Assembly (NCBI GenBank): GCA_017634555.1
Contig: JAGBNF010000021.1
Span: 1-54,597, forward strand
Length of the DNA: 54,597 bases
Direction of reading: 5' to 3'
From: Eubacterium sp.
Lineage (GTDB): Bacteria; Bacillota; Clostridia; Lachnospirales; Lachnospiraceae
In this document: piece by piece, positions 35,943 through 43,527 of the stretch
How positions within the stretch are numbered: position 1 is the first letter of the stretch
Layout: each line of letters opens with the position of its first letter
Translations under genes and position numbers: made by a program
Notes under the pieces: model-generated
The model's database searches: none
What the model was told of the DNA's origin: nothing
The model's input: only the letters and a program-made list of their open reading frames with translations

Positions 35943-35999
35943 ATAAATTCAAAAAGAATATACGGAAATATAAATCCTGTTGCTTATCTTTACCGGAAT

Positions 36000-36086
36000 C
36001 TAAATACAAAAACTATGACGGTACACGTAAGGCTTGTATACTGTCACGTATGATGTTTCTGTAGTTCTGGTAATAATGTTAAACAT
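36000..36086 (-). CDS. 28-residue leader peptide
   Basis: ATG at 36086 with AGAGGAAAACC upstream opens a 28-codon ORF ending in TAG at 36000. The peptide begins MFNIITRTTETS and is rich in Thr and Tyr/Val. It lies about 28 nt after the predicted transcription start and just before a terminator that has an alternative partner. Size, ribosome binding site and context point to a regulatory leader peptide for the ABC remnant/MutS-like operon rather than a functional protein. It shares spacing and Thr positions with the leader at 42487-42597. Confidence 0.65.
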   Translation of the reverse strand: MFNIITRTTETSYVTVYKPYVYRHSFCI

Positions 36087-36120
36087 CAGGTTTTCCTCTC
36101 CGATTTTATATATTGCCAAA

Positions 36121-36149
36121 GTATAACGACTGTCATATAAACTGTCAAG
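36121..36149 (-). promoter_or_regulatory. Consensus promoter of the leader/ABC-remnant/MutS-like operon
   Basis: TTGACA (36149-36144), 17-nt spacer, TATACT (36126-36121) on the minus strand. The predicted start is near 36114, about 28 nt before the leader ATG. A nearly ideal core promoter fits a unit controlled after initiation, by attenuation. Confidence 0.8.
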
Positions 36150-36190
36150 CATCTTTTTATTTTTGTGGAAAATTGTTAGTCAATTGATGA

Positions 36191-36964
36191 TCATCCATTT
36201 GCTTCGTTAATCTCATTCACCACATCTATCGGCTTAACTGTCATCTCAACCCAGGCAGGAACGAATCCGCTTTTAAATGCATTCTTTACAGATCTCAGAT
36301 TAGACCATGCTGTACAGTAAAATGGTACCTTATCGCGTGCCATTATCTCCTTTGCAAGTCTTACGGTCAATGCGGAAGCGATACCCTTCCTTCTATACTC
36401 CGGAAGAACATCTACTCCTATCTGCCACATTTCATCTGCATCTGCAGAGCATGCCGCAAGCCCACAAAGCTTATCATCATAAGCTCCAACTCCGAGAACA
36501 TCTAATTCCTTTCTGTCCTCACAGATTGCATTACTCCATTCCGGCAGATATAAATCCTTAAAATCCTTCTGCCCCAAAACACGAAGCTCATAGTCGCATG
36601 ACTGCTCTGCCATTTTCCTTGTATCAGGGAGATAATACTCCGCCATAAAACAAGCCTTATATCCCAGAGGTGCTATCCTTTCATCCAGCCAATAAAGATT
36701 AGGTGCTTCAAAGCAGTGATAAAATGTGTATTTATCTATATATTCCTTTGCAATATCCATTAATTCCTCAGAAGCACCCACAACAACATTGTTGCCGTAT
36801 GAAATGAAATTGCATACTACAGGTTCTTTATAATAATTCTTAGCGTGTGCTCCGAGTTTTATCGGAACTATCACATTTGTATCCTTTAAAAAATCTTCAG
36901 CCTGACAGCCTATATCCTTCGCAGACTGCTCCATTGCAGTCTTCATCATATACTCATTTGTCAT
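36191..36964 (-). CDS. GNAT family N-acetyltransferase (two-domain)
   Basis: 257 residues. The C-terminal half is a GNAT domain with QIGVDVLPEYRRKGIASALTV for acetyl-CoA and a CTAWSNLRSVKNAFKSGFVP end. The N-terminal half is a degenerate partner domain. GGAGGGC lies before the ATG. It is divergent from the TetR gene, with about 190 nt between the coding regions, and ends before the leader promoter. The TetR protein may regulate it too, but the operator pair lies on the TetR side. Confidence 0.87.
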   Translation of the reverse strand: MTNEYMMKTAMEQSAKDIGCQAEDFLKDTNVIVPIKLGAHAKNYYKEPVVCNFISYGNNVVVGASEELMDIAKEYIDKYTFYHCFEAPNLYWLDERIAPLGYKACFMAEYYLPDTRKMAEQSCDYELRVLGQKDFKDLYLPEWSNAICEDRKELDVLGVGAYDDKLCGLAACSADADEMWQIGVDVLPEYRRKGIASALTVRLAKEIMARDKVPFYCTAWSNLRSVKNAFKSGFVPAWVEMTVKPIDVVNEINEANG

Positions 36965-37064
36965 TCTTCAAGCCCTCCTTTTTCTGCCGACTCATGTATT
37001 TCAGTTTTTAAGTTTACAATATACGAAGCATTTTTTCATCAAAAAAATCTTTTCACAATTTCTG

Positions 37065-37130
37065 TTGACAAATCACATTTAACGCATTAAAATGAACCGC
37101 AGTTCACTTTTATTAGTGAATCCGGGTTCA
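37065..37130 (+). promoter_or_regulatory. TetR-type promoter with two overlapping operators
   Basis: TTGACA (37065-37070), 17-nt spacer and TAAAAT (37088-37093) form a consensus promoter. Two related dyads follow: TGAACCGCAGTTCA (37093-37106), which overlaps the -10 and start, and TGAATCCGGGTTCA (37117-37130). Together they are arranged symmetrically around an AT-rich centre. They fit dimers of the TetR protein encoded just downstream and would give strong autorepression. Confidence 0.8.
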
Positions 37131-37154
37131 TTTTTTAATAAAGGAGACAATACT

Positions 37155-37814
37155 ATGCCAAAGGTTTCAAGTGAATATTTCGAAGCAAAGAAACAGGAAA
37201 TATTAGATGCGGCTTACAGAGTTGCACTCAGAAAATCAGTCAGTAGCATGACTCTTATGGATGTCCGAGAGGAAGCGGGAATGGCAAGAGGTGCCATATA
37301 CAGATACTATAATAATCTGGATGAGATACTTGCCGCACTGGTCGTTAAGATCAACAAGGATAATCTCTACATGGAGGAAGTCGACAAAATATTCAGTAAG
37401 TCCGATAAGCTGTCACCTGCAAAACTTCTCAAAAAGCTCTGCGACTTTATGTACAGTTATCTCGTATCCACGGAGCTGGATGTTATCACTCTGAGTCTGC
37501 AGTTTGATGTTTTCTTCATCCACGAGCCTGAAAGAGTTTTGAAAATGATCAGCGAGACCGAAGGCTATGAAAGCAGCTTCTCTTATCTGATGACGAGTTT
37601 TCAGAACTATATAAAGCATGAATCAAAGGCAGGCAATCTTCATCCTGTTATGCCTGTCAAAAAGCTTCTGGATTATCTCTTTTCGGTTTATGAGGGAATC
37701 ATGCTTCAATATACACTTGATGTAAAAGCGGGCACAAATGATTACGATGCAAAAGCATCCGTAAATGCTCTGTACCGTACCATGCTTGCCTTGCTTGAAG
37801 TAGAAAAAGAATAA
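37155..37814 (+). CDS. TetR/AcrR family transcriptional regulator
   Basis: 219 residues. The N-terminal HTH is typical (KKQEILDAAYRVA, then AGMARGAIYRYYNN), and the helical ligand domain follows. The ATG at 37155 is preceded by AAAGGAG at eight nt; the frame extends upstream only through the operators. It is co-transcribed with the alpha/beta hydrolase that follows after 18 nt. It probably represses this pair until a small hydrophobic ligand binds. Confidence 0.93.
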   Translation: MPKVSSEYFEAKKQEILDAAYRVALRKSVSSMTLMDVREEAGMARGAIYRYYNNLDEILAALVVKINKDNLYMEEVDKIFSKSDKLSPAKLLKKLCDFMYSYLVSTELDVITLSLQFDVFFIHEPERVLKMISETEGYESSFSYLMTSFQNYIKHESKAGNLHPVMPVKKLLDYLFSVYEGIMLQYTLDVKAGTNDYDAKASVNALYRTMLALLEVEKE

Positions 37815-37832
37815 ACAGAAAAGGCAGATAAA

Positions 37833-38834
37833 ATGAAAAAAAGAATACTTAAGATACTGAGTATAGTACTTATAACCATTATAGCATTGGTCGCGGTACT
37901 TGCCGTGAGACACTACTTTATGTCCAAGTCAGACAGAGAGCTTTTTGCCGATGCTTACGGAGAGTACTACACCACTCCAGATGGCGAGCGCATCAACTAC
38001 ACCTTCTACGACAGCGAATCCGATAAGGTTGCGGTGCTTCTTCCGGGTTTCGGCTCTTCATCCGCACATTATGAATTCGATACTATCGCTAAAGGATTGA
38101 ATGATGCATATAAGATCATAATCGTAGATCCTCTCGGAGTCGGTCTCAGCGATGAAACAGACAGAGAACGTTCCGTTTCCAACTACTGCGAAGAGCTTCA
38201 CGGGCTTATGACTTATCTCGGCTACGACCACTATACTCTGATAGGACATTCGATAGCAGGCTTATATGCTCTTGATTATTCCAACAGATACCCTGAGGAA
38301 GTAGACGCATTTATCGGAATAGATGCATCAATACCTCACATGATCGAGATATGTCCGAAGGAAGCTCTCCCCGACAACATGTATAAATCCTATAAGTCCG
38401 CCAGACATATTCTGGTAGATACAGGTCTGTACCGTGTCTTAACCGAGCTTTCATACACAAAGACCGCCGAAATGATACCTACCCTTTCCGAGGATGATAA
38501 AAAAATCTACCTCGCCCTTAACTGTACCGATCAGCTGAACGATACTCAGTTAAGAGAGATAGGTAGACTTTCCGAAAATATCAAACTCTGTTATGACGAA
38601 AAATTTCCGGAATCGGTTCCGGTTCTTTATCTTCTTTCAAATGACAACAACAAGCTGATGCCGGGTTGGGATGAACTCCATAGAAAGCTTATCACAAATC
38701 CCTCCGGTCAGGTCATCGTACTTGAAGGCGGCCATTATCTTCACCTCGAAAACAGTGAAGGCATTATCAGTGAAATCCTGAAATGGACTAATTCACTGCA
38801 AACGAAAACCACCGCAAAAACTAGCGAGCCGTAA
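37833..38834 (+). CDS. Membrane-anchored alpha/beta hydrolase
   Basis: 333 residues. One N-terminal membrane helix (about 5-28) is followed by an alpha/beta-hydrolase domain. The oxyanion region is LLPGFGSSS, the nucleophile Ser is in IGHSIAGLYAL (about 150), and the Asp and His come from LSNDNNK and GGHYLHLE. It is likely an esterase-, lipase- or lactonase-like enzyme at the membrane. It follows the TetR gene in one operon, which suggests induction by its own substrate. The last 14 nt overlap the convergent nucleoside hydrolase gene. Confidence 0.9.
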   Translation: MKKRILKILSIVLITIIALVAVLAVRHYFMSKSDRELFADAYGEYYTTPDGERINYTFYDSESDKVAVLLPGFGSSSAHYEFDTIAKGLNDAYKIIIVDPLGVGLSDETDRERSVSNYCEELHGLMTYLGYDHYTLIGHSIAGLYALDYSNRYPEEVDAFIGIDASIPHMIEICPKEALPDNMYKSYKSARHILVDTGLYRVLTELSYTKTAEMIPTLSEDDKKIYLALNCTDQLNDTQLREIGRLSENIKLCYDEKFPESVPVLYLLSNDNNKLMPGWDELHRKLITNPSGQVIVLEGGHYLHLENSEGIISEILKWTNSLQTKTTAKTSEP

Positions 38835-39708
38835 ACAGCTCCAGCTTAGCGATAAAATCTTCAAGTATATATCTTGAATCCACATCCTTATATATCTTAA
38901 CGATAGGATTTATCGGGCACTCCGTTGAAGATGTATCTTCTTCGACGTGAGGTGCCGTGACATATTCATATCTTCCGCAATCCGGATTCATGGCAAGTGC
39001 CGGTGCAGGCGAGTCACCCAGTGACCAGCTCTCACCCTTAGTCCATCCGGCAAATTCCGAATGATTATAATCCATCAGATTTTTATAAAGATGTTCTCCT
39101 ATCTTTCCGCAGCCTGAAATGCGTCTCTTGATTTCAGCTATTCCAATATTCACTGTGATATAAACATACGACGGAACCAGCCAGAGATCTATACCGCTCT
39201 CCAGCACATAGTTTGCGGCCTCAATATCATTTCCTGCATTAAACTCTCTGAATGGAGCCTTATTCGGTGCAGTACCGTGAGTTCCTATCCAGATGACCGT
39301 CATCCGTTCCTTAATCTCAGGACACTCCCTGATGGCTGCGGCTACATTTGTTATAGCTCCCTGACACAGAACGAAGAGAGGCTTCTCATCCTCCTTCAAT
39401 GCTTCTTCGATGATGAACCTTACAGCCTCGGAAATCTCAGGATCAGCCGCAAGCGGACCCTTCTGACCCTTAAAGCATGGGACATCATCTATATCCATCG
39501 CTTCAAGTATCGTACGGATCTCTTCGTAGCTTCGTTCCATGGAACCCTCTTCCACAAAATGTTCTGCTACGATTCCCTTTACGATAAGCTTCGGACTGAG
39601 TATCGCATGCACTATGGCATAGGGATCATCCGCCTCACATGCCGCATCGGTGTCTACGATAACTCTTACCTTTTTGTAATCAGGTATGCTGAATAAATCT
39701 TCGATCAT
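38821..39708 (-). CDS. Nucleoside hydrolase (IUNH family)
   Basis: 295 residues of the inosine-uridine nucleoside hydrolase family. The N-terminal Ca2+-binding Asp cluster is VIVDTDAACEADDPYA, and LFVLCQGAITN and WIGTHG follow. It hydrolyses ribonucleosides, possibly nicotinamide riboside, to base and ribose. It starts 2 nt after the kptA stop and is the last gene of the methyltransferase-GNAT-GNAT-kptA operon. Relatives often use preQ0 or pyrimidine nucleosides; the substrate here is open. Confidence 0.88.
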   Translation of the reverse strand: MIEDLFSIPDYKKVRVIVDTDAACEADDPYAIVHAILSPKLIVKGIVAEHFVEEGSMERSYEEIRTILEAMDIDDVPCFKGQKGPLAADPEISEAVRFIIEEALKEDEKPLFVLCQGAITNVAAAIRECPEIKERMTVIWIGTHGTAPNKAPFREFNAGNDIEAANYVLESGIDLWLVPSYVYITVNIGIAEIKRRISGCGKIGEHLYKNLMDYNHSEFAGWTKGESWSLGDSPAPALAMNPDCGRYEYVTAPHVEEDTSSTECPINPIVKIYKDVDSRYILEDFIAKLELFTAR

Positions 39709-39710
39709 AA

Positions 39711-40256
39711 TTACTCCTTCTCCTCTTCTTTATTCAGGTATTTAGTCGGAACCTCCTTGGTCAGCCACACTCCGTTGACTGACTGATAGAAGGTATATCC
39801 GTCCTGCTGCATTTCCCCGCTTTTCACCTTATAGATTACCGGCTTTCCGTGACGGGCTCCGACTACCTTTGCAGTACCCGAATCCGCCGACAAATGTACA
39901 TACAGCCTCGACTTAGGTATAAGCCCTTCTCGGTCTATAGCCTCAACAAACTTCTCACCTGTACCGTGCCACAGAATTTCAGGTGGTTCCTTTGCCTCAA
40001 GCTCAACATCCACAGGAATTGAATGTCCCTGATTCGCACGGATCTTGGTCTTATCCTCGTTAAAGGAATACCTCTGTTTGTTATCGGTATTAACTATCTC
40101 CTCCAGCGTTTCCATATCGAGATGATGAGTTTTGCTGATGCCTTTTATCAATTCAGAAACATCAGCCCAGCCGTGTTCATCCAGAGTAATCCCGATGGTC
40201 TCAGGCTTATGTCTCAGTATCAGCGATATGTACTTACTGGTTTCATTATTTGACAT
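39711..40256 (-). CDS. kptA: RNA 2'-phosphotransferase, Tpt1/KptA family
   Basis: 181 residues with the full Tpt1/KptA motif set: SLILRHKPETIGI, RANQGHSIPVDV, LWHGTG and RLYVHLSAD. The enzyme transfers an internal 2'-phosphate from RNA to NAD+, giving ADP-ribose 1'',2''-cyclic phosphate and nicotinamide. In yeast it finishes tRNA splicing; its natural role in bacteria is unknown, and the fold is that of ADP-ribosyltransferases. Its ATG directly follows the GNAT stop and the nucleoside hydrolase follows after 2 nt. In this operon it might repair RNA or ADP-ribosylate a small molecule (inference). Confidence 0.95.
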   Translation of the reverse strand: MSNNETSKYISLILRHKPETIGITLDEHGWADVSELIKGISKTHHLDMETLEEIVNTDNKQRYSFNEDKTKIRANQGHSIPVDVELEAKEPPEILWHGTGEKFVEAIDREGLIPKSRLYVHLSADSGTAKVVGARHGKPVIYKVKSGEMQQDGYTFYQSVNGVWLTKEVPTKYLNKEEEKE

Positions 40257-41036
40257 TTAAATGTCACCCCTTCTTATAACTGTTTTTTCTCTTACTTTTA
40301 CAAATCCGATCTTTTCGGCTGTTTTTGCGGATGCTGTATTCATCGTAGAGCATGCCCATACAGGCTTCTTGCCGAGCGCGAGTACAGCCTCGCACATTTT
40401 AGCCGCAACTCCTGCTGCAAGGCCTCTGCCTCTGTAATCCGAATCAGTCTCGACACCGATATCAATCTCCGAAGAACTGACCGCACTCGAAAATGCAACA
40501 GCCACAACATGGTCTTTATCCATCGCTGCATAGCCCAGGCCTTTTTCCAGGAAGGCTTCATTACTGTCCCAGGAAAATGCAGGAATGATTCGTCCCTTTA
40601 TGCTGTTTATATTTTCCGCTGATACCGGCACTATGTCAATATTCGGATTTCTCTCCATCATACCATCCAGTGCACTCTTCGTCTTTTCTCGTCCGTATAC
40701 TTCATCATATTCAAACTCGAATCTCTTCTCAGTATGAACATCCGCTTTTACACTAAGCTTACCGATAACATTATCATCATCGGTAATGAGGATAAACCTT
40801 CTGTCGAGTTTCGGCTGTATAAAATCCTCATATACCTCTTCCAGGAATTCATCCGACAGTTCGCCGGCTGCGTAACCAAAACCGCAGTAATGCCAGAAGA
40901 GTGCCGCTTCGTTACCCACATATATATCGCCCTTCTGAATTCCTTCAAGGATTGAAAGAGGGTATGCCTTACTGTCAGCACATTTTATATCCGAATACTT
41001 ATCGAATTCTGTTTTTTCTATCTTTCTAAGCTTCAT
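40257..41036 (-). CDS. GNAT-like acetyltransferase (two-domain)
   Basis: 259 residues. The C-terminal half is a GNAT domain (EIDIGVETDSDYRGRGLAAGVA, then STMNTASAKTAEKIGFVKV). The N-terminal half is a related but degenerate domain, as in the GNAT_acetyltran (ZBM2-like) family. It overlaps the preceding GNAT gene by 11 nt and is followed directly by kptA, so it is a core member of the attenuated operon. The substrate is unknown. Confidence 0.87.
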   Translation of the reverse strand: MKLRKIEKTEFDKYSDIKCADSKAYPLSILEGIQKGDIYVGNEAALFWHYCGFGYAAGELSDEFLEEVYEDFIQPKLDRRFILITDDDNVIGKLSVKADVHTEKRFEFEYDEVYGREKTKSALDGMMERNPNIDIVPVSAENINSIKGRIIPAFSWDSNEAFLEKGLGYAAMDKDHVVAVAFSSAVSSSEIDIGVETDSDYRGRGLAAGVAAKMCEAVLALGKKPVWACSTMNTASAKTAEKIGFVKVREKTVIRRGDI

Positions 41037-41526
41037 CTATATCTGCCTCCATATATCCGCACGTGAACGGGAAGAAATCGTATTTCACCGAAGATACATG
41101 TTTAATCCCAAAGCTTTCATACCACTTGCGGAGTCTGACATTCTCATCAACGATTCCGAGCTTCAGCTTCTTCATACCCATAGCCTTTACTCTTTCCATG
41201 CAGTCCTCCAGAAGCTTCTGTCCGATACCTCTATGTCTCACTTCCGGAAGCACCGAAAGATTGTTCAGTTCTACTTCGTCATTCTCCAAGAGAGCCAGTG
41301 AATAATATCCAACAACTTTGCCGTTCAGAATATACACATACATCGGTTTATGTTCTTCCGCAAACTGATATTTGAGCCTGTCATCACACATTGCGTAAGC
41401 CGTAAATCTCGGTGCGTTTTCCTCAGTAAATCCAAACTCATCTGCAACGGTTTTGAAGGCTGCTCTTATCACCTTAACGCATTCCGGAATTTCCTCAAAT
41501 GATAATTCTCTGATCATACCATCCAT
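41026..41526 (-). CDS. GNAT family N-acetyltransferase
   Basis: 166 residues with a canonical GNAT core: NLSVLPEVRHRGIGQKLLED for acetyl-CoA binding and LRKWYESFGIKHV. It follows the methyltransferase by 13 nt and overlaps the next gene by 11 nt. Small-molecule acetylation is likely; the target cannot be told. Confidence 0.88.
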   Translation of the reverse strand: MDGMIRELSFEEIPECVKVIRAAFKTVADEFGFTEENAPRFTAYAMCDDRLKYQFAEEHKPMYVYILNGKVVGYYSLALLENDEVELNNLSVLPEVRHRGIGQKLLEDCMERVKAMGMKKLKLGIVDENVRLRKWYESFGIKHVSSVKYDFFPFTCGYMEADIDEA

Positions 41527-41539
41527 ATATTTGCCCTCC

Positions 41540-42367
41540 TCAGTCTTTCTTTTTAAGTATCCATATCAGATTGCTCTTATACTTCGCTGCCGAATTCGGA
41601 TCACTCAGATCTTCCTTATCACCGTTATATCCACGGTAAATATCAAGGACCTCGAAGCCGCAGAGCTCGGCAAGAAGGAATATTTCGGAACGATATGTCT
41701 CTCTCATAAGAAGCGGTCTTATACGCTCATCGATCACATTTCCTTCTGCATCATATGTCTCAAACTTCCAGTTTCCGAAAAGCTGCTGTGTATATGGATT
41801 ATAGGAAATTGCATTATATATCTTCTCTCTGTTTCCTTCGCTGTTTACATACTCCAGTCTGAAGGAATAATCATCAGGCCCTGTCGCCATCTGCTCCGCC
41901 TGCATAACCGGCCATGGATCAAATGTATTAAATGTGAGGATGCCGCCCGGAAGAAGCTGCTCTCTGATATTCTTCAGCGCTTCTATCTGAAGCTTCTGAT
42001 CCGGAAGATGCATGAAGCCGCTTCTTGCGATAATGGCAAGAGAGTAACGTCTGCCCGAACTGAATGTTGTCATATTTGCAGGAAAAATGTTCAGCTTAAG
42101 ATTCATCTTCTCAGCCTTAGCTGCCGATACCCTGCACATTTCCTCTGAGAGATCTGTTCCGTCAACATCTATTCCTCTCTCAGCCAGATATAGAAGCACT
42201 GCTCCTGTTCCACAGGCTATATCAACTACTCCGTCCTGACCATACTTCTCTGCCAGCTTCAGATAAAACTCCTGAAAATTCTCATGATTATCCTGATCAC
42301 CGGCATACATTACTTCCAGGTATCTGTCATAATTTTCCGCAACATCTTTAAAATCGTGTAAATCCAT
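41540..42367 (-). CDS. Class I SAM-dependent methyltransferase
   Basis: 275 residues. The SAM-binding motif I is VDIACGTGAVLLYLA (about 58) with an acidic VDGTDLSEEM strand after it, then LLPGGILTFNTFD. The ATG at 42367 is preferred because GGAGG lies 8 nt upstream; the frame is open 7 codons further. It is the first gene after the leader/terminator region at 42416-42664 and heads the operon with two GNATs, kptA and nucleoside hydrolase. Its target (RNA, antibiotic or metabolite) is unknown. Confidence 0.9.
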   Translation of the reverse strand: MDLHDFKDVAENYDRYLEVMYAGDQDNHENFQEFYLKLAEKYGQDGVVDIACGTGAVLLYLAERGIDVDGTDLSEEMCRVSAAKAEKMNLKLNIFPANMTTFSSGRRYSLAIIARSGFMHLPDQKLQIEALKNIREQLLPGGILTFNTFDPWPVMQAEQMATGPDDYSFRLEYVNSEGNREKIYNAISYNPYTQQLFGNWKFETYDAEGNVIDERIRPLLMRETYRSEIFLLAELCGFEVLDIYRGYNGDKEDLSDPNSAAKYKSNLIWILKKKD

Positions 42368-42415
42368 ATTATAGTCCTCCATTAACATTATACATTTATC
42401 CTGGCCAGGGATAAT

Positions 42416-42454
42416 AAAATAAAAAGACCACTTATCCGGGTTGGATAAGCGGTC
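42416..42454 (-). terminator. Attenuator terminator before the methyltransferase operon
   Basis: GACCGCTTATCC and GGATAAGTGGTC form a 12-bp stem (one G-U) with a 5-nt loop followed by TTTTTATTTTATT on the minus strand. It stands between the leader ORF and the methyltransferase. Upstream, CTGATTA/TAATCAG (42463-42481) is a first hairpin. GGTTAAT (42472-42466) can instead pair with ATTGACC (42457-42451), breaking both that hairpin and the base of the terminator. This gives a 1:2, 2:3, 3:4 set as in classical attenuators. Confidence 0.75.
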
Positions 42455-42486
42455 AATAAAAACTGATTAACCTATAATCAGACGCT

Positions 42487-42597
42487 CTAATCTTCTCTCA
42501 TTCCCGAATAATTACATACAAAATGAAAACCATTCCCGGTAGTCCCGTGGCTGGTCTTAGTTGTTGTGTATGTAGTTTCGGAAACGAATCTACGCAT
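42487..42597 (-). CDS. 36-residue leader peptide
   Basis: ATG at 42597 with AGAGGGG upstream opens a 36-codon ORF ending in TAG at 42487. It begins MRRFVSETTYTT and is rich in Thr, Gly and aromatic residues. The stop lies 6 nt before the first strand of the attenuator set. It starts about 32 nt after the predicted transcription start. Aligned from the Met with the leader at 36000-36086, both have Thr or Ser at 6, Thr-Thr at 8-9 and Thr at 11. It is probably a regulatory peptide whose translation is sensed. A genuine small protein is the alternative. Confidence 0.65.
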   Translation of the reverse strand: MRRFVSETTYTTTKTSHGTTGNGFHFVCNYSGMRED

Positions 42598-42635
42598 GAA
42601 AAGTATCCCCTCTGAATAATAAAAATATTGAGCTT

Positions 42636-42664
42636 AGACTACTACGATTCAAAACGTATGTCAA
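42636..42664 (-). promoter_or_regulatory. Promoter of the leader/methyltransferase/kptA operon
   Basis: TTGACA (42664-42659), 17-nt spacer, TAGTCT (42641-42636) on the minus strand. Transcription would start near 42629. The remaining stretch to the response-regulator stop at 42749 holds no other gene that I can see. Confidence 0.7.
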
Positions 42665-42748
42665 CAAAAAATATTCAGACTATTTTGAAAATCATCAGAT
42701 CCTGTTCTTTATTTCTGCCTCTGAAGGATAGCTGCCTGTCTTATCGCA

Positions 42749-43483
42749 TCATTTATTTCCCGGTGAAAACCTCTGCTTAAACTCATCATATTTTTCCGCT
42801 GTCATAAGCGCTGTTTCATCAGTATCCTTAAGCCTGACCGTATATGTCCATCTTCCGTATACTTCCAGCTTCTTTATCGCATCCGTCCTTATAATATAAG
42901 ACTTGTGACATCTGATAAAGCTTTCCGGATTCAGCTTTTCTTCAAGTGATGTAAGGGACTGTGAGGTGAGATAAGTTTCATCCTCTGTCACGATCCTTGA
43001 CATACCGTCCGTTCTCTCTATCATGATGATGTCATTAACATCAATGATATTAATCTCCTCTTTGCCCCTGATTATAAGCTTCTCATAGGATGCCTCTGTC
43101 TTTTCCTCACTCGCTCTTTCCGGCATCATACTCTTTATCCTGTCCAGAGTCTTTGCAATCCTTTCCATATCAAAAGGCTTTACCAGATAATCAAATGCAT
43201 AGATTTCAAAAGCATTTGCCATATATTCACTATGAGCGGTAGCGAAAACGATCTTTACCTTCGGGTCAACCTCTGTAATAGCCTTTGCACAATCAATACC
43301 GCTCTCGCCACCCAGATCGATATCCATAAATACCACATCAGGGCGAAGCTTGATAAACTCATTTATAGCCGACGCAAAGTTTCCGCATGTTGAAACCACA
43401 CGGCAGCCTTCATTTTTCTCTATCATCTTCTTCAGGATGTTACGGATCTGCTCCTCATCCTCAACTACCATAACCTTTATCAT
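42749..43483 (-). CDS. LytTR-family response regulator
   Basis: 244 residues. A receiver domain (MIKVMVVEDEEQIRN, phosphoacceptor Asp in VVFMDIDLGG, KPFD switch Lys) is followed by a LytTR DNA-binding domain (about 135-240, NPESFIRCHKSYIIR). AGGGG precedes the ATG. It is the last gene of a four-gene set with a histidine kinase, NfeD and FloA, and is probably phosphorylated by that kinase. Confidence 0.93.
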   Translation of the reverse strand: MIKVMVVEDEEQIRNILKKMIEKNEGCRVVSTCGNFASAINEFIKLRPDVVFMDIDLGGESGIDCAKAITEVDPKVKIVFATAHSEYMANAFEIYAFDYLVKPFDMERIAKTLDRIKSMMPERASEEKTEASYEKLIIRGKEEINIIDVNDIIMIERTDGMSRIVTEDETYLTSQSLTSLEEKLNPESFIRCHKSYIIRTDAIKKLEVYGRWTYTVRLKDTDETALMTAEKYDEFKQRFSPGNK

Positions 43484-43527
43484 TTCTTACCCCTCATGGT
43501 CATAACTAAATGGTCATAAAAATAATT

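Noticed and set aside
40251-40266. Perfect 16-bp palindrome TGACATTTAAATGTCA over the kptA start
   Set aside because: About one such perfect palindrome is expected by chance in a window of this size, and it is made of the GNAT stop and kptA start codons. No operator role is supported.
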